From an uncultured Gemmatimonadota bacterium (GTDB lineage: Bacteria > Gemmatimonadota > Gemmatimonadetes > Gemmatimonadales > Gemmatimonadaceae), in assembly GCA_903906325.1 (NCBI GenBank), contig CAIVJV010000293.1, positions 1-6,337 of the forward strand: DNA of 6,337 bases, in the 5' to 3' direction. The notes below the pieces were generated by a model. That model saw nothing but the letters and a program-made list of their open reading frames with translations, did no database searches and was not told the origin of the DNA. Shown one piece after another: positions 1 through 5,363 of the stretch. How positions within the stretch are numbered: position 1 is the stretch's first letter; the number at the start of each line of letters is the position of its first letter. The translations under genes and the position numbers were made by a program.

Positions 1-13
1 ATTCCCCCCGCCG

Positions 14-571
14 ATGACCGCGCCCACGCCTGATCCCCTCGCCCTCTCCTCGGTCCCGCACACCTCGTTGCGGGCCCTGCGTTCCGCCCTCGTGCGGGAT
101 CTGGGCGACGGGTTCGCGAGCGTCCTCCAGGAGGCCGGCTTCGCGGGGGGGGCCTCCGTGCTCGACGCCTTCACCGGATGGTGTGGTCGCCACGGACTCG
201 CCGCGCCCGCGGCGCTCCCGATGGCGACCTTCGAGGCGGCGCTCACGCGCTTCCTCGCGGAGGCGGGGTGGGGACGCATCACGGTGACCCCGATCGGCGA
301 CGTGGTCCTCGCGATCGACTCGGACGATTGGGCCGAGGCCGAGGCCGATCCGCCGATGCCCTATCCCGCCTGCTACTACACGGCGGGGATGTTCGCCGAC
401 CTCCTGGGCCGGGTGGCGGAGGCGCCGGTGGGGTGCATGGAGGTCACCTGTCGGTCGAGTGGGGCGAGCGCCTGCCGGTTCCTGGTCGGGAGCCCGGCGG
501 TGCTGGCGCAGGTGTATCAGCGGATCGCGGCCGGCGGACAGTATGTGGAGGCCTTGGACGCGCTCGCCTGA
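14..571 (+). CDS. V4R domain protein (small-ligand/metal sensor-like)
   Basis: A soluble protein of 185 residues with no signal peptide or membrane segment. The C-terminal half (about 95-160) has the V4R (4-vinyl reductase) pattern: C120, then TAGMFADLLGR, then CMEVTCRSSGASACRF with E143, C146 and C154 as the usual conserved acidic and cysteine positions. C141 is an extra cysteine. V4R domains are known as small-molecule or metal-binding modules in regulators such as XylR/DmpR-type activators and in bacteriochlorophyll-related proteins. Here the domain stands alone with no DNA-binding or output domain, so it may signal by partner contact (inference). The ATG at 14 is used, but the frame is open to the window edge and no ribosome-binding site is visible in the 13 bases before it, so a start further left is possible. 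The family call is firm; the role and ligand are unknown. Confidence 0.85.
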   Translation: MTAPTPDPLALSSVPHTSLRALRSALVRDLGDGFASVLQEAGFAGGASVLDAFTGWCGRHGLAAPAALPMATFEAALTRFLAEAGWGRITVTPIGDVVLAIDSDDWAEAEADPPMPYPACYYTAGMFADLLGRVAEAPVGCMEVTCRSSGASACRFLVGSPAVLAQVYQRIAAGGQYVEALDALA

Positions 572-593
572 GTGCGCGCGCATCCCCGCGCAC
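572..593 (+). terminator. possible stem-loop directly after the V4R gene
   Basis: GTGCGCG (572-578) pairs perfectly with CGCGCAC (587-593), leaving an 8-base loop. The stem begins on the first base after the stop codon. No T-run follows, so this is not a classical intrinsic terminator; it may be an RNA end-stabilising structure or chance in GC-rich DNA. Confidence 0.3.
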
Positions 594-608
594 GTCGGCG
601 CGTCGGCG
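593..608. repeat. tandem 8-base repeat
   Basis: CGTCGGCG occurs twice in direct succession (593-600 and 601-608) in the spacer between the V4R and TPR genes, just upstream of the possible promoter. It could be a small operator-like direct repeat or simply replication slippage in GC-rich DNA. Confidence 0.4.
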
Positions 609-611
609 CGG

Positions 612-640
612 TTGCTGGCCCCTGTCAGGACGGATAGCTT
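612..640 (+). promoter_or_regulatory. possible sigma70-type promoter for the TPR-ParA-lipoprotein run
   Basis: TTGCTG (612-617) and TAGCTT (635-640) are separated by exactly 17 bases. Each matches the sigma70 hexamers at only 3 of 6 positions, so the call rests mainly on spacing and on its place 25 bases before the TPR start codon. A transcript starting near 647 would have a leader of under 20 bases with no Shine-Dalgarno sequence. Confidence 0.35.
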
Positions 641-664
641 GCCCCCATCCTCTCTCGACACGCC

Positions 665-1120
665 ATGGCATTCTGGGACCGCCTCTTCGGCGGCCGTTCT
701 GAGTCCTCGTTCGCCCGGCAGCGCCTCGACTACCTGAACGAGGCGTTGGTGTTGGAGCGTCAGGGCGACTTCGACGCGGCGGTGACGAGTTACCGATTGG
801 CGCTCCGGGAGCACCCGACCGATCTCCGGATCCTCCAGAACATGGCGATCGCCCTCACCAAGGTGGGACGGGTGGAAGAGGCGATCCGGGCCTACCGGCG
901 GGCGATCGAGGTCGATGCAACCGCGAGCGGCGCGCACTACGGCCTCGCGTTCCTGCTGATCAAGCGCGGGGACGCCGCTGGCGCCGCCTCGCATCTCTCG
1001 GCGTTCCTCGCGCATCCCCCGAGCGGGGAGGATGCGGACCGCTGGATCGCGCACGCCCAGGCCACCCTCGATCAGCTCCATGGCGCGCGCGGCGGATCGG
1101 GGGGATCGACGCCGAGCTGA
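665..1120 (+). CDS. tetratricopeptide repeat (TPR) protein
   Basis: A 151-residue protein built from about three TPR units: roughly 21-54 (ALVLERQGDFDAAVTSYRLAL), 55-88 (IALTKVGRVEEAIRAYRRAI) and 89-119 (LAFLLIKRGDAAGAASHLSAF). TPRs form helical scaffolds for protein-protein contact. The first ten residues, MAFWDRLFGG, form a short hydrophobic/charged stretch resembling amphipathic membrane-targeting tips such as that at the C-terminus of MinD; membrane contact is an inference. The tail (141-151) is Gly/Ser-rich and probably disordered. The ATG has no Shine-Dalgarno sequence; the bases before it are C/T-rich. One base separates its stop from the ParA start (TGAGATG), so the two are almost surely co-transcribed and translationally coupled. 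The TPR scaffold may be a partner of that ATPase. Confidence 0.9.
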   Translation: MAFWDRLFGGRSESSFARQRLDYLNEALVLERQGDFDAAVTSYRLALREHPTDLRILQNMAIALTKVGRVEEAIRAYRRAIEVDATASGAHYGLAFLLIKRGDAAGAASHLSAFLAHPPSGEDADRWIAHAQATLDQLHGARGGSGGSTPS

Positions 1121-1121
1121 G

Positions 1122-1892
1122 ATGGGCGCCACCATCGCGATCGTCAGTCAGAAGGGAGGCGTCGGCAAGACCTCGACCGCGGTCAACCTGGCCGCCGCCT
1201 TCGCCCGCCGCGGCCTCCGCACCCTCCTCGTCGACACCGACCCGCAGGGCTCGGTGCGGTTCGGGGTCGGACTCCGGCCGGACCATCCACCCTACGGTTT
1301 CGCCGACTACCTCCTCGGCCTGCGGGGGCTCCGGGAGATCCTCCTGCCCACCACCCTCCCCTGGCTGCGCGTGATGCTCGCGGGGAGCGTGACGGAGGCG
1401 GCGGATCACTCCGCGTATCAGGAGGGGATCGCCTCATCAGACCTCCTCGCGCGCCTGCTCAATCAGGCGAGTGCGCGCTGCGACGTCGTCCTGCTCGATA
1501 CGCCGCCGGGGCTGGGCCCCGTGACCCGCGCCGCCCTCGCCTGCGCCGACCGCGTGCTCGTCCCGCTGCAAGCGGAACCGCTCGCCCTGCAGACCACGCC
1601 ACAGATCCTCCGCGGCATCCAGGACATCGTGTCGCACCAGGAGCGCCTCGTGTTCGACGGGATCCTCCTCACGATGTACGAGGCGGGGAACCCCGCGTGT
1701 GAGACGACGGCGAGCTTCATCCGCACGAAGGTCCCCGCGCACCTCATGCTGGACCTCGTGATCCCGCGGAGCGCCGCGGTCGCGGATGCGTTCGCGACGG
1801 GGCAGCCGGTGGTGGTGCGCGCGCCGGCCGATCCCGCCGCGCTGGCCTACGTCGCCCTGGCGCGGCGACTCGCCGAGCGGATGGGGTGCTGA
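1122..1892 (+). CDS. ParA/MinD-family ATPase (orphan, no ParB nearby)
   Basis: A 256-residue P-loop ATPase of the ParA/Soj type. Visible motifs are the deviant Walker A KGGVGKT at 11-17 with signature K11 and K16, the A' segment VDTDPQG at 37-43, Walker B VVLLDTPPG at 122-130, VPLQAEPLAL at 147-156, and a C-terminal VIPRSAAVADAF segment like the Soj VIPRN region. Family members use ATP-dependent dimerisation to bind DNA or membrane and to position plasmids, chromosome origins or protein clusters. It has no N-terminal helix-turn-helix, unlike plasmid P1/F-type ParA, and no MinD-like C-terminal amphipathic helix. No ParB or parS cluster is visible here, so a role in placing a protein complex, perhaps through the TPR protein just before it, is more likely than plasmid partition (inference). 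The start at 1122 puts the P-loop at the usual distance from the N-terminus; an upstream start at 1032 would overlap the TPR gene by 89 bases. Confidence 0.93.
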   Translation: MGATIAIVSQKGGVGKTSTAVNLAAAFARRGLRTLLVDTDPQGSVRFGVGLRPDHPPYGFADYLLGLRGLREILLPTTLPWLRVMLAGSVTEAADHSAYQEGIASSDLLARLLNQASARCDVVLLDTPPGLGPVTRAALACADRVLVPLQAEPLALQTTPQILRGIQDIVSHQERLVFDGILLTMYEAGNPACETTASFIRTKVPAHLMLDLVIPRSAAVADAFATGQPVVVRAPADPAALAYVALARRLAERMGC

Positions 1893-1894
1893 CG

Positions 1895-2701
1895 ATGTCG
1901 CGGCGGCCCTGCGGTGGGCGACGTGGCGCGATCCGCTGGGGCGTGCCGACCCTCGCGCTCGGGCTCCTCCTCGGATGCGAGGCCCCGGTGGGATCCGCGG
2001 GGACGCTCAATGCGATCGAGTTCTCCGGGATCCCCTTCCCCGCGATCATCGTGGGCGACACGCTCCGCGATTCACTCGGGGTCGCCGCGCCGCTCCAGGC
2101 CACGGCGTATGACGGACGTGGGGCCGTGATCCCCGACGCCGAGTTCCGTTTCCTCTCACCGGATACGGGGGTCACGATCAGCCCGACGGGCTACGTGACG
2201 ACCACGCGCCAGTCGGGGGTGATCCGCGTCTTCGCCTCGTCGGGGACGCTGCAGAGCGCGCGACGCTCGATCATCGTCACCCCGCGCCCCGATACGGTGA
2301 GCGCGACCGGCGCGCCGCGCCTCACGCTGGACTATGTGCTCCCCGACGGGAGCGCGAACCTGACGGGCGACATCGGCATCGCGGTCCGTCACCGCTCGGC
2401 GCCGACGGCACCGCTCGGGAACGTGGTGGGATGGCCGGTGCGATGGCGCCTGGTGTATCGAGGGGATACGCTCGCCCCCACCGACACGACGCTCGCCGTG
2501 CTGCAGAGCAGTGCCGGACGACGCGGCGTCTTCGATACCACATCGACCAGCGGCACCTCCGTTCGCCGCCTGCGGGTCTTCTCGAACCGACTCCCGGTGC
2601 CCACCGACAGCGTCGAGGTGGTGGCGGAGGTCCGGCGGCATGGTCGTCCCGTGGCGGGGAGTCCGGTCCGCTTCTGGGTCCGCATCGCCCCGAAGGGCTG
2701 A
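1895..2701 (+). CDS. predicted lipoprotein with bacterial Ig-like domain
   Basis: A 268-residue predicted exported lipoprotein. The N-terminus has arginines (residues 3-15), a hydrophobic core and the lipobox LLGC with the lipidated cysteine at 28; E29 follows. Residues about 40-130 resemble a Big_2-like bacterial Ig-like fold: an opening strand, QATAYDGRGAVIPDAEFRF, SPTGYVTT, and VFASSGTLQSARRSIIVT. Residues 140-268 look like a further beta-rich Ig-type region ending in RPVAGSPVRFWVRI. No catalytic motif is visible, so an adhesive or structural role at the cell surface or in the periplasm is likely. ATG 1895 is preferred because GGGG lies 8 bases upstream and the gap to the ParA stop is only 2 bases; a GTG at 1886 would add three residues and overlap ParA. 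Its role beside ParA is unknown. Confidence 0.8.
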   Translation: MSRRPCGGRRGAIRWGVPTLALGLLLGCEAPVGSAGTLNAIEFSGIPFPAIIVGDTLRDSLGVAAPLQATAYDGRGAVIPDAEFRFLSPDTGVTISPTGYVTTTRQSGVIRVFASSGTLQSARRSIIVTPRPDTVSATGAPRLTLDYVLPDGSANLTGDIGIAVRHRSAPTAPLGNVVGWPVRWRLVYRGDTLAPTDTTLAVLQSSAGRRGVFDTTSTSGTSVRRLRVFSNRLPVPTDSVEVVAEVRRHGRPVAGSPVRFWVRIAPKG

Positions 2702-2711
2702 TCCGCGCCCC

Positions 2712-2738
2712 ACGACCCCGCACGGTCGGCGGGGTCGT
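2712..2738. terminator. hairpin between convergent genes, possible bidirectional terminator
   Basis: ACGACCCCGC (2712-2721) pairs perfectly with GCGGGGTCGT (2729-2738), giving a 10-bp stem with a 7-base loop. It fills most of the 41-base gap between the lipoprotein stop and the stop of the minus-strand zinc-ribbon gene, so either transcript could use it. There is no T-run on either strand, which weakens an intrinsic-terminator reading; stem strength and placement support it. Confidence 0.55.
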
Positions 2739-2742
2739 CCGC

Positions 2743-3420
2743 TCAGGTCGCTGGACGCGCGGTGGCGGAACGCTGCAGGGGGATCACGGTCGGCGTGACA
2801 TGCCGCTCCCCGACCCACTCGGTCGCGTCAGCCGCCAGCGAGGCGATCGCGGCCGGTCGCGCACACGCGCTGGGCGCCACGACCCGTCCACCCGCGCGGA
2901 GCACGCCCACCGCCGCCTCGAGCAATCCCGCGTCGTCGAGGGCGGCGGCGCGGAAGGTCCCCTCGGTGAACGGCACCACCCGGGTGCGACCGATCACCCG
3001 TGACGCCGAGGTGAAGGTGCGGTCGTCGGGATCCGCGACCACGACGAGGAGATCGAGTCGCGCCTGGAGACCGGCGGCGTACGCCGCATACCGACCGCTG
3101 AGCAGGACCGCCCCACCGGATTCGGCGAGTCCGAGGAGGGCTTGGAGCCGATCGATCGCCGCTGGCGTCGGCGCCGCGCCCCCCCGCATGGGATCGACGC
3201 CCCCTCCCGATGGCGGCGTAGACGTCACGGGACGCCCCGCGTCGGCGTGAGCGGAGAACCGCAGGTCCCCGTCCTGGAACCGCGCCATGAGCCCGCACTC
3301 CATGCAGCCAGCGGTGCCGCGACGCAGGTCACGGTCCACGACCTCCGCGGCGACCACGACGAGCGGGGTCGGGCGGTGATCCCTCGGACATTGGAGGCGT
3401 TCGGCGAGTTCGAGGCGCAT
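2743..3420 (-). CDS. zinc-ribbon protein with degenerate methyltransferase-like domain
   Basis: A 225-residue protein, last gene of the pterin block. The N-terminus has a Trm112-like zinc-ribbon pattern: C11 and H15 (CPRDH), then C39 and C42 (CMEC), followed by FQDGDLRF, which recalls the IRDGIP end of YbaR/Trm112 proteins. The first half-site is CxxxH rather than the common CxxC. After a Pro/Gly-rich linker (62-85), residues 86-217 resemble a class I methyltransferase fold: GGAVLLSGRYAAYAA where motif I should be, LLVVVADP, LLEAAVGVLRAGGRVVAP, and a final TPTVIPLQR strand. The Gly-rich SAM loop (GxGxG) is missing, so it may be inactive or bind something else. It starts 42 bases after the SDR stop, with no Shine-Dalgarno sequence and a C-rich leader. 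The fold call is inference; an uncharacterised conserved protein is the safe label. Confidence 0.7.
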   Translation of the reverse strand: MRLELAERLQCPRDHRPTPLVVVAAEVVDRDLRRGTAGCMECGLMARFQDGDLRFSAHADAGRPVTSTPPSGGGVDPMRGGAAPTPAAIDRLQALLGLAESGGAVLLSGRYAAYAAGLQARLDLLVVVADPDDRTFTSASRVIGRTRVVPFTEGTFRAAALDDAGLLEAAVGVLRAGGRVVAPSACARPAAIASLAADATEWVGERHVTPTVIPLQRSATARPAT

Positions 3421-3421
3421 G

Positions 3422-3442
3422 GGGGGAGCGCGAGGGGGAGCG
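3422..3442. repeat. short direct repeat before the zinc-ribbon gene start
   Basis: GGGGGAGCG occurs at 3422-3430 and 3434-3442, a 12-base period, in the 42-base gap between the SDR stop and the next minus-strand start. Read on the coding (minus) strand it is a C-rich doublet ending at the start codon. It could be a binding site for an RNA or DNA regulator, or compositional. Confidence 0.35.
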
Positions 3443-3462
3443 TCTGGGGCGAGCGCGATCGG

Positions 3463-4182
3463 TCAGCTGCGCGCGAGCCGGATCTCCTCGATGTCGACGT
3501 GCGATGGCCGTGTGACGGCCCAGACGACGGCCTCGGCCACGTCGGCGGCGTGGAGCATCTCCGCGCGCGAGGGGAGATGCGGCGCCGCATCGGGATCATG
3601 CGGATCCCAGAGGGCGGTATCGGTCGCGGCGGGGGAGACGAGGGTCGCCCGGACGCCCGACCCACGGGTCTCCATGCGCAAGGTCTCGTGCAGGGCACGC
3701 ACCGCATGCTTGGAGGCCGCGTAGGTCGCGTTCCCGGGGAAGACGGTGCGATCGGCGACCGACCCGATCGTCACGAGATCCCCCGATCCGCGCGCCCGCA
3801 TCGCCCCGAGGAGATCGCGCGTGAGCCGGAGTGGGGCGGCGACGTTGAGGGAGAGGGCGAGGTCGAGGTCGGCATCGGTGGTGGCCTCGACGGCAGCGAG
3901 CGGGAAGCTCCCGGCCGCGTGCACCACGATGTCCGGGGCGCCGTCGAGGGCGGTGAGGACCCGCGCCGCGAGCCGCGCCGTGGCGCCGGCGGCGGTCAGA
4001 TCGGTCGCGAGCGGGAGCGCCCCATGGCCGAGGGTGGCGGCGAGGCGGTCCAAGGCCACCGCGTCGCGTGCGACGAGGAGGACGCGCGCCCCGAGGGCGG
4101 CACAGGCGCGGGCCGTCGCCTCACCGATCCCGCGCGAGGCCCCGGTCACGAGCGCCGTGCGGCCGGCGAGCGGCCGCGTCAT
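3463..4182 (-). CDS. SDR-family NAD(P)-dependent oxidoreductase (possible pterin reductase)
   Basis: A 239-residue classical short-chain dehydrogenase/reductase. Visible are the cofactor loop TGASRGIG at 13-20, HAAG at 88-91 (for NNAG), N113, catalytic S141 (TIGSV), and YAASK with Y154 and K158, so the N-S-Y-K set is complete. SPAATDT (183-189) matches the usual PGxxxT segment. R17 in the glycine-rich loop and R39 after the second strand (VARD) suggest preference for NADPH. The C-terminal HVDIEEIRL ending resembles YdfG-type SDRs and loosely the HVDFYD end of sepiapterin reductase. Its ATG overlaps the folE stop (ATGA, 4179-4182), so the two are translationally coupled. The link to FolE and PTPS suggests reduction of a pterin side chain, as done by sepiapterin reductase or FolM. 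The substrate cannot be read from the sequence, so only the family call is firm. Confidence 0.9.
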   Translation of the reverse strand: MTRPLAGRTALVTGASRGIGEATARACAALGARVLLVARDAVALDRLAATLGHGALPLATDLTAAGATARLAARVLTALDGAPDIVVHAAGSFPLAAVEATTDADLDLALSLNVAAPLRLTRDLLGAMRARGSGDLVTIGSVADRTVFPGNATYAASKHAVRALHETLRMETRGSGVRATLVSPAATDTALWDPHDPDAAPHLPSRAEMLHAADVAEAVVWAVTRPSHVDIEEIRLARS

Positions 4183-4844
4183 CGCGCCGAGGTGTGCGCG
4201 TACGCGAGTCGCAGGAACTCGTCGCGCGTCTTGGCGTCGTCCTTGAAGCTCCCACGGAGCGCGGAGGTGATGGTGCTCGACGCCTGCTTCTCCACCCCGC
4301 GCATCATCATGCAGAGATGCGAGGCCTCCATCACCACGCCGACACCCTCGGGTTGCAGCACCACCTCGATCGCCTCCGCCACCTGCTGCGTGAGCCGCTC
4401 CTGCACCTGGAGCCGCCGCGCGAAGACCTCGACGATGCGCGGGAGCTTGGAGAGCCCGACGATCCGTCCGTTCGGGATGTAGGCGATGTGCGCGCGCCCG
4501 AAGAAGGGGAGCATGTGGTGCTCGCAGAGCGAGTAGAACTCGATGTCACGGACCATCACCATCGAGGCGTGCGCCTCGGCGAAGACCGCGTCGCCGACGA
4601 CATCGGCGACGTCCATGCCGTAGCCACGCGTCAGCCACGACATCGCCTTGGCGACGCGCTCCGGGGTCTTGACCAGGCCCTCGCGCGCGGGATCCTCCCC
4701 GACGAGCTCGAGCTCGCGCCGGATGATCTCCTCGAACTCGGCCATCCGATCCGCCTGCATCGGCGGGGCGGCCTCGAACTGATCCGACCCCGTGATCGGC
4801 TTGGTCGGATGCCCGGTGGCCTTACCGCCCGTCGTATTCGACAT
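4179..4844 (-). CDS. folE: GTP cyclohydrolase I (FolE1)
   Basis: A 221-residue cytoplasmic enzyme converting GTP to 7,8-dihydroneopterin triphosphate and formate, the first step to folate, biopterin-type cofactors and, through QueD, 7-deazaguanines. It is the zinc-dependent FolE1 type: C107 and H110 in CEHH and C178 in SHLCMMMRG match the E. coli ligands C110, H113 and C181 with a constant offset of 3, and H109 and H176 match the other active-site histidines. TPERVAKAM (60-68) and GVEKQASSTITSALRG (183-198) are further family signatures. The length is normal, with a polar, probably flexible N-terminal tail of about 30 residues. The gene overlaps the end of the PTPS gene by 23 bases and has a good GGAG site inside that gene, then overlaps the SDR start by 4 bases. 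Co-expression of all three is therefore very likely. Confidence 0.97.
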   Translation of the reverse strand: MSNTTGGKATGHPTKPITGSDQFEAAPPMQADRMAEFEEIIRRELELVGEDPAREGLVKTPERVAKAMSWLTRGYGMDVADVVGDAVFAEAHASMVMVRDIEFYSLCEHHMLPFFGRAHIAYIPNGRIVGLSKLPRIVEVFARRLQVQERLTQQVAEAIEVVLQPEGVGVVMEASHLCMMMRGVEKQASSTITSALRGSFKDDAKTRDEFLRLAYAHTSAR

Positions 4845-5235
4845 ACTGATTCTCCGTCTCCCAGAGCTTGAGGCGTGCTAACCGTGCGGGGGCGACGGCC
4901 GGCGCGAGGACGCGCCAGATGCCGAGCACGAAGTTCTCCGTGCTCGGGATGGTCCCCGCCATGAAGGGGACCTCGAGGTTCAGGTTCTTATGGTCCACAT
5001 GCTCGACGACCTCGCGCTCCACCACCTGCTTGATGTCCCGGAGATTCACCACGAAGCCGGTGATGGGGTCGACGGCCCCTTCCACCGTCACCTCGAGCGT
5101 GTAGTTGTGCCCATGCCAGTTCGGGTTGTTGCACTTCCCGAAGAGCCGCTGGTTCTCCTCGTCGCTCAGCGCGGGATTGTAGACGCGGTGGGCGGCATTG
5201 AAGCGGACGATGCGGGTGATCTGGACGACGGCCAT
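4822..5235 (-). CDS. 6-pyruvoyl-tetrahydropterin synthase / QueD family protein
   Basis: A 137-residue zinc enzyme acting on dihydroneopterin triphosphate. Zinc ligands are H16 (AAH), H41 and H43 (WHGHNY); catalytic residues are C35, D81 and H82 (DHKNL); the pterin-anchoring glutamate is E126 (WETEN), with T99 and E100 in STEN. These match the rat PTPS numbering I recall (H23, H48, H50, C42, D88, H89, E133) at a constant offset of 7. The segments SDEEN, LFGKCNNPN and HGHNY are close to animal PTPS and unlike the shorter loop of E. coli QueD. Automatic pipelines would probably call it queD (6-carboxy-tetrahydropterin synthase). ATG 5235 is chosen because the family starts just before the FNAAH strand; the frame stays open upstream but that part has no family match. 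There is no Shine-Dalgarno sequence. It is first in the block, 23 bases into folE, behind a structured intergenic region. Confidence 0.93.
   Translation of the reverse strand: MAVVQITRIVRFNAAHRVYNPALSDEENQRLFGKCNNPNWHGHNYTLEVTVEGAVDPITGFVVNLRDIKQVVEREVVEHVDHKNLNLEVPFMAGTIPSTENFVLGIWRVLAPAVAPARLARLKLWETENQYVEYDGR
4852..4855 (-). promoter_or_regulatory. Shine-Dalgarno site for folE inside the PTPS gene
   Basis: On the minus strand GGAG (4855 to 4852) lies 7 bases before the folE ATG, within codons for the PTPS C-terminus (WETEN). It decides the folE start. It is the clearest Shine-Dalgarno sequence among the starts in this window, most of which lack one. Confidence 0.75.
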
Positions 5236-5261
5236 GAGGGAGAGATGGGGCGAGAGGACGA

Positions 5262-5278
5262 CGGGGGACGCACCCCCG
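5262..5278 (-). promoter_or_regulatory. short hairpin just upstream of the PTPS start
   Basis: On the minus strand CGGGGG and CCCCCG (5278-5273 and 5267-5262) pair perfectly around a 5-base loop. It sits 26 bases before the PTPS start codon and would lie in the leader of any transcript entering the operon. It may affect translation initiation or RNA stability. Confidence 0.4.
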
Positions 5279-5316
5279 ATCTTACATGAATCCCAGAGGG
5301 ACCCTCGGGGTTCCGT

Positions 5317-5363
5317 CCGGCGATGTGCGCCGGGGCCCCGTCCCACTGGAACGAGGCCCCGGC
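5317..5363 (-). ncRNA. candidate structured RNA: two mutually exclusive hairpins
   Basis: Hairpin 1 (5363 to 5329, minus strand) pairs GCCGGGGCC with GGCCCCGGC, then a U-G pair, then CGUUCC with GGGACG, closing on a 3-base AGU loop: 16 base pairs in all. Two of these are G-U pairs as minus-strand RNA and would be C-A mismatches as plus-strand RNA, so the structure points to minus-strand transcription. Hairpin 2 (5333 to 5317) pairs CCGGCG with CGCCGG around CACAU and uses five bases of the 3' arm of hairpin 1, so the two compete. The pair lies about 80-130 bases before the PTPS start. It could be an attenuator or riboswitch expression platform, the 3' end of a small RNA, or a structured leader. 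No known riboswitch class was recognised. Confidence 0.45.

Noticed and set aside
1032..1121. Longer start for the ParA gene
   Set aside because: The added residues match no ParA feature and would overlap the TPR gene by 89 bases; the ATG at 1122 places the P-loop where the family has it.
1122..1892. Plasmid or phage partition system
   Set aside because: There is no ParB, parS cluster, replication gene or mobile-element gene in the window; the neighbours look chromosomal.
3142..4482. Long plus-strand open frame (446 codons) antisense to the SDR and folE
   Set aside because: Its product is Arg/Gly-rich with no recognisable domain, and it covers genes with full catalytic motifs on the minus strand; long antisense frames are expected in high-GC DNA.
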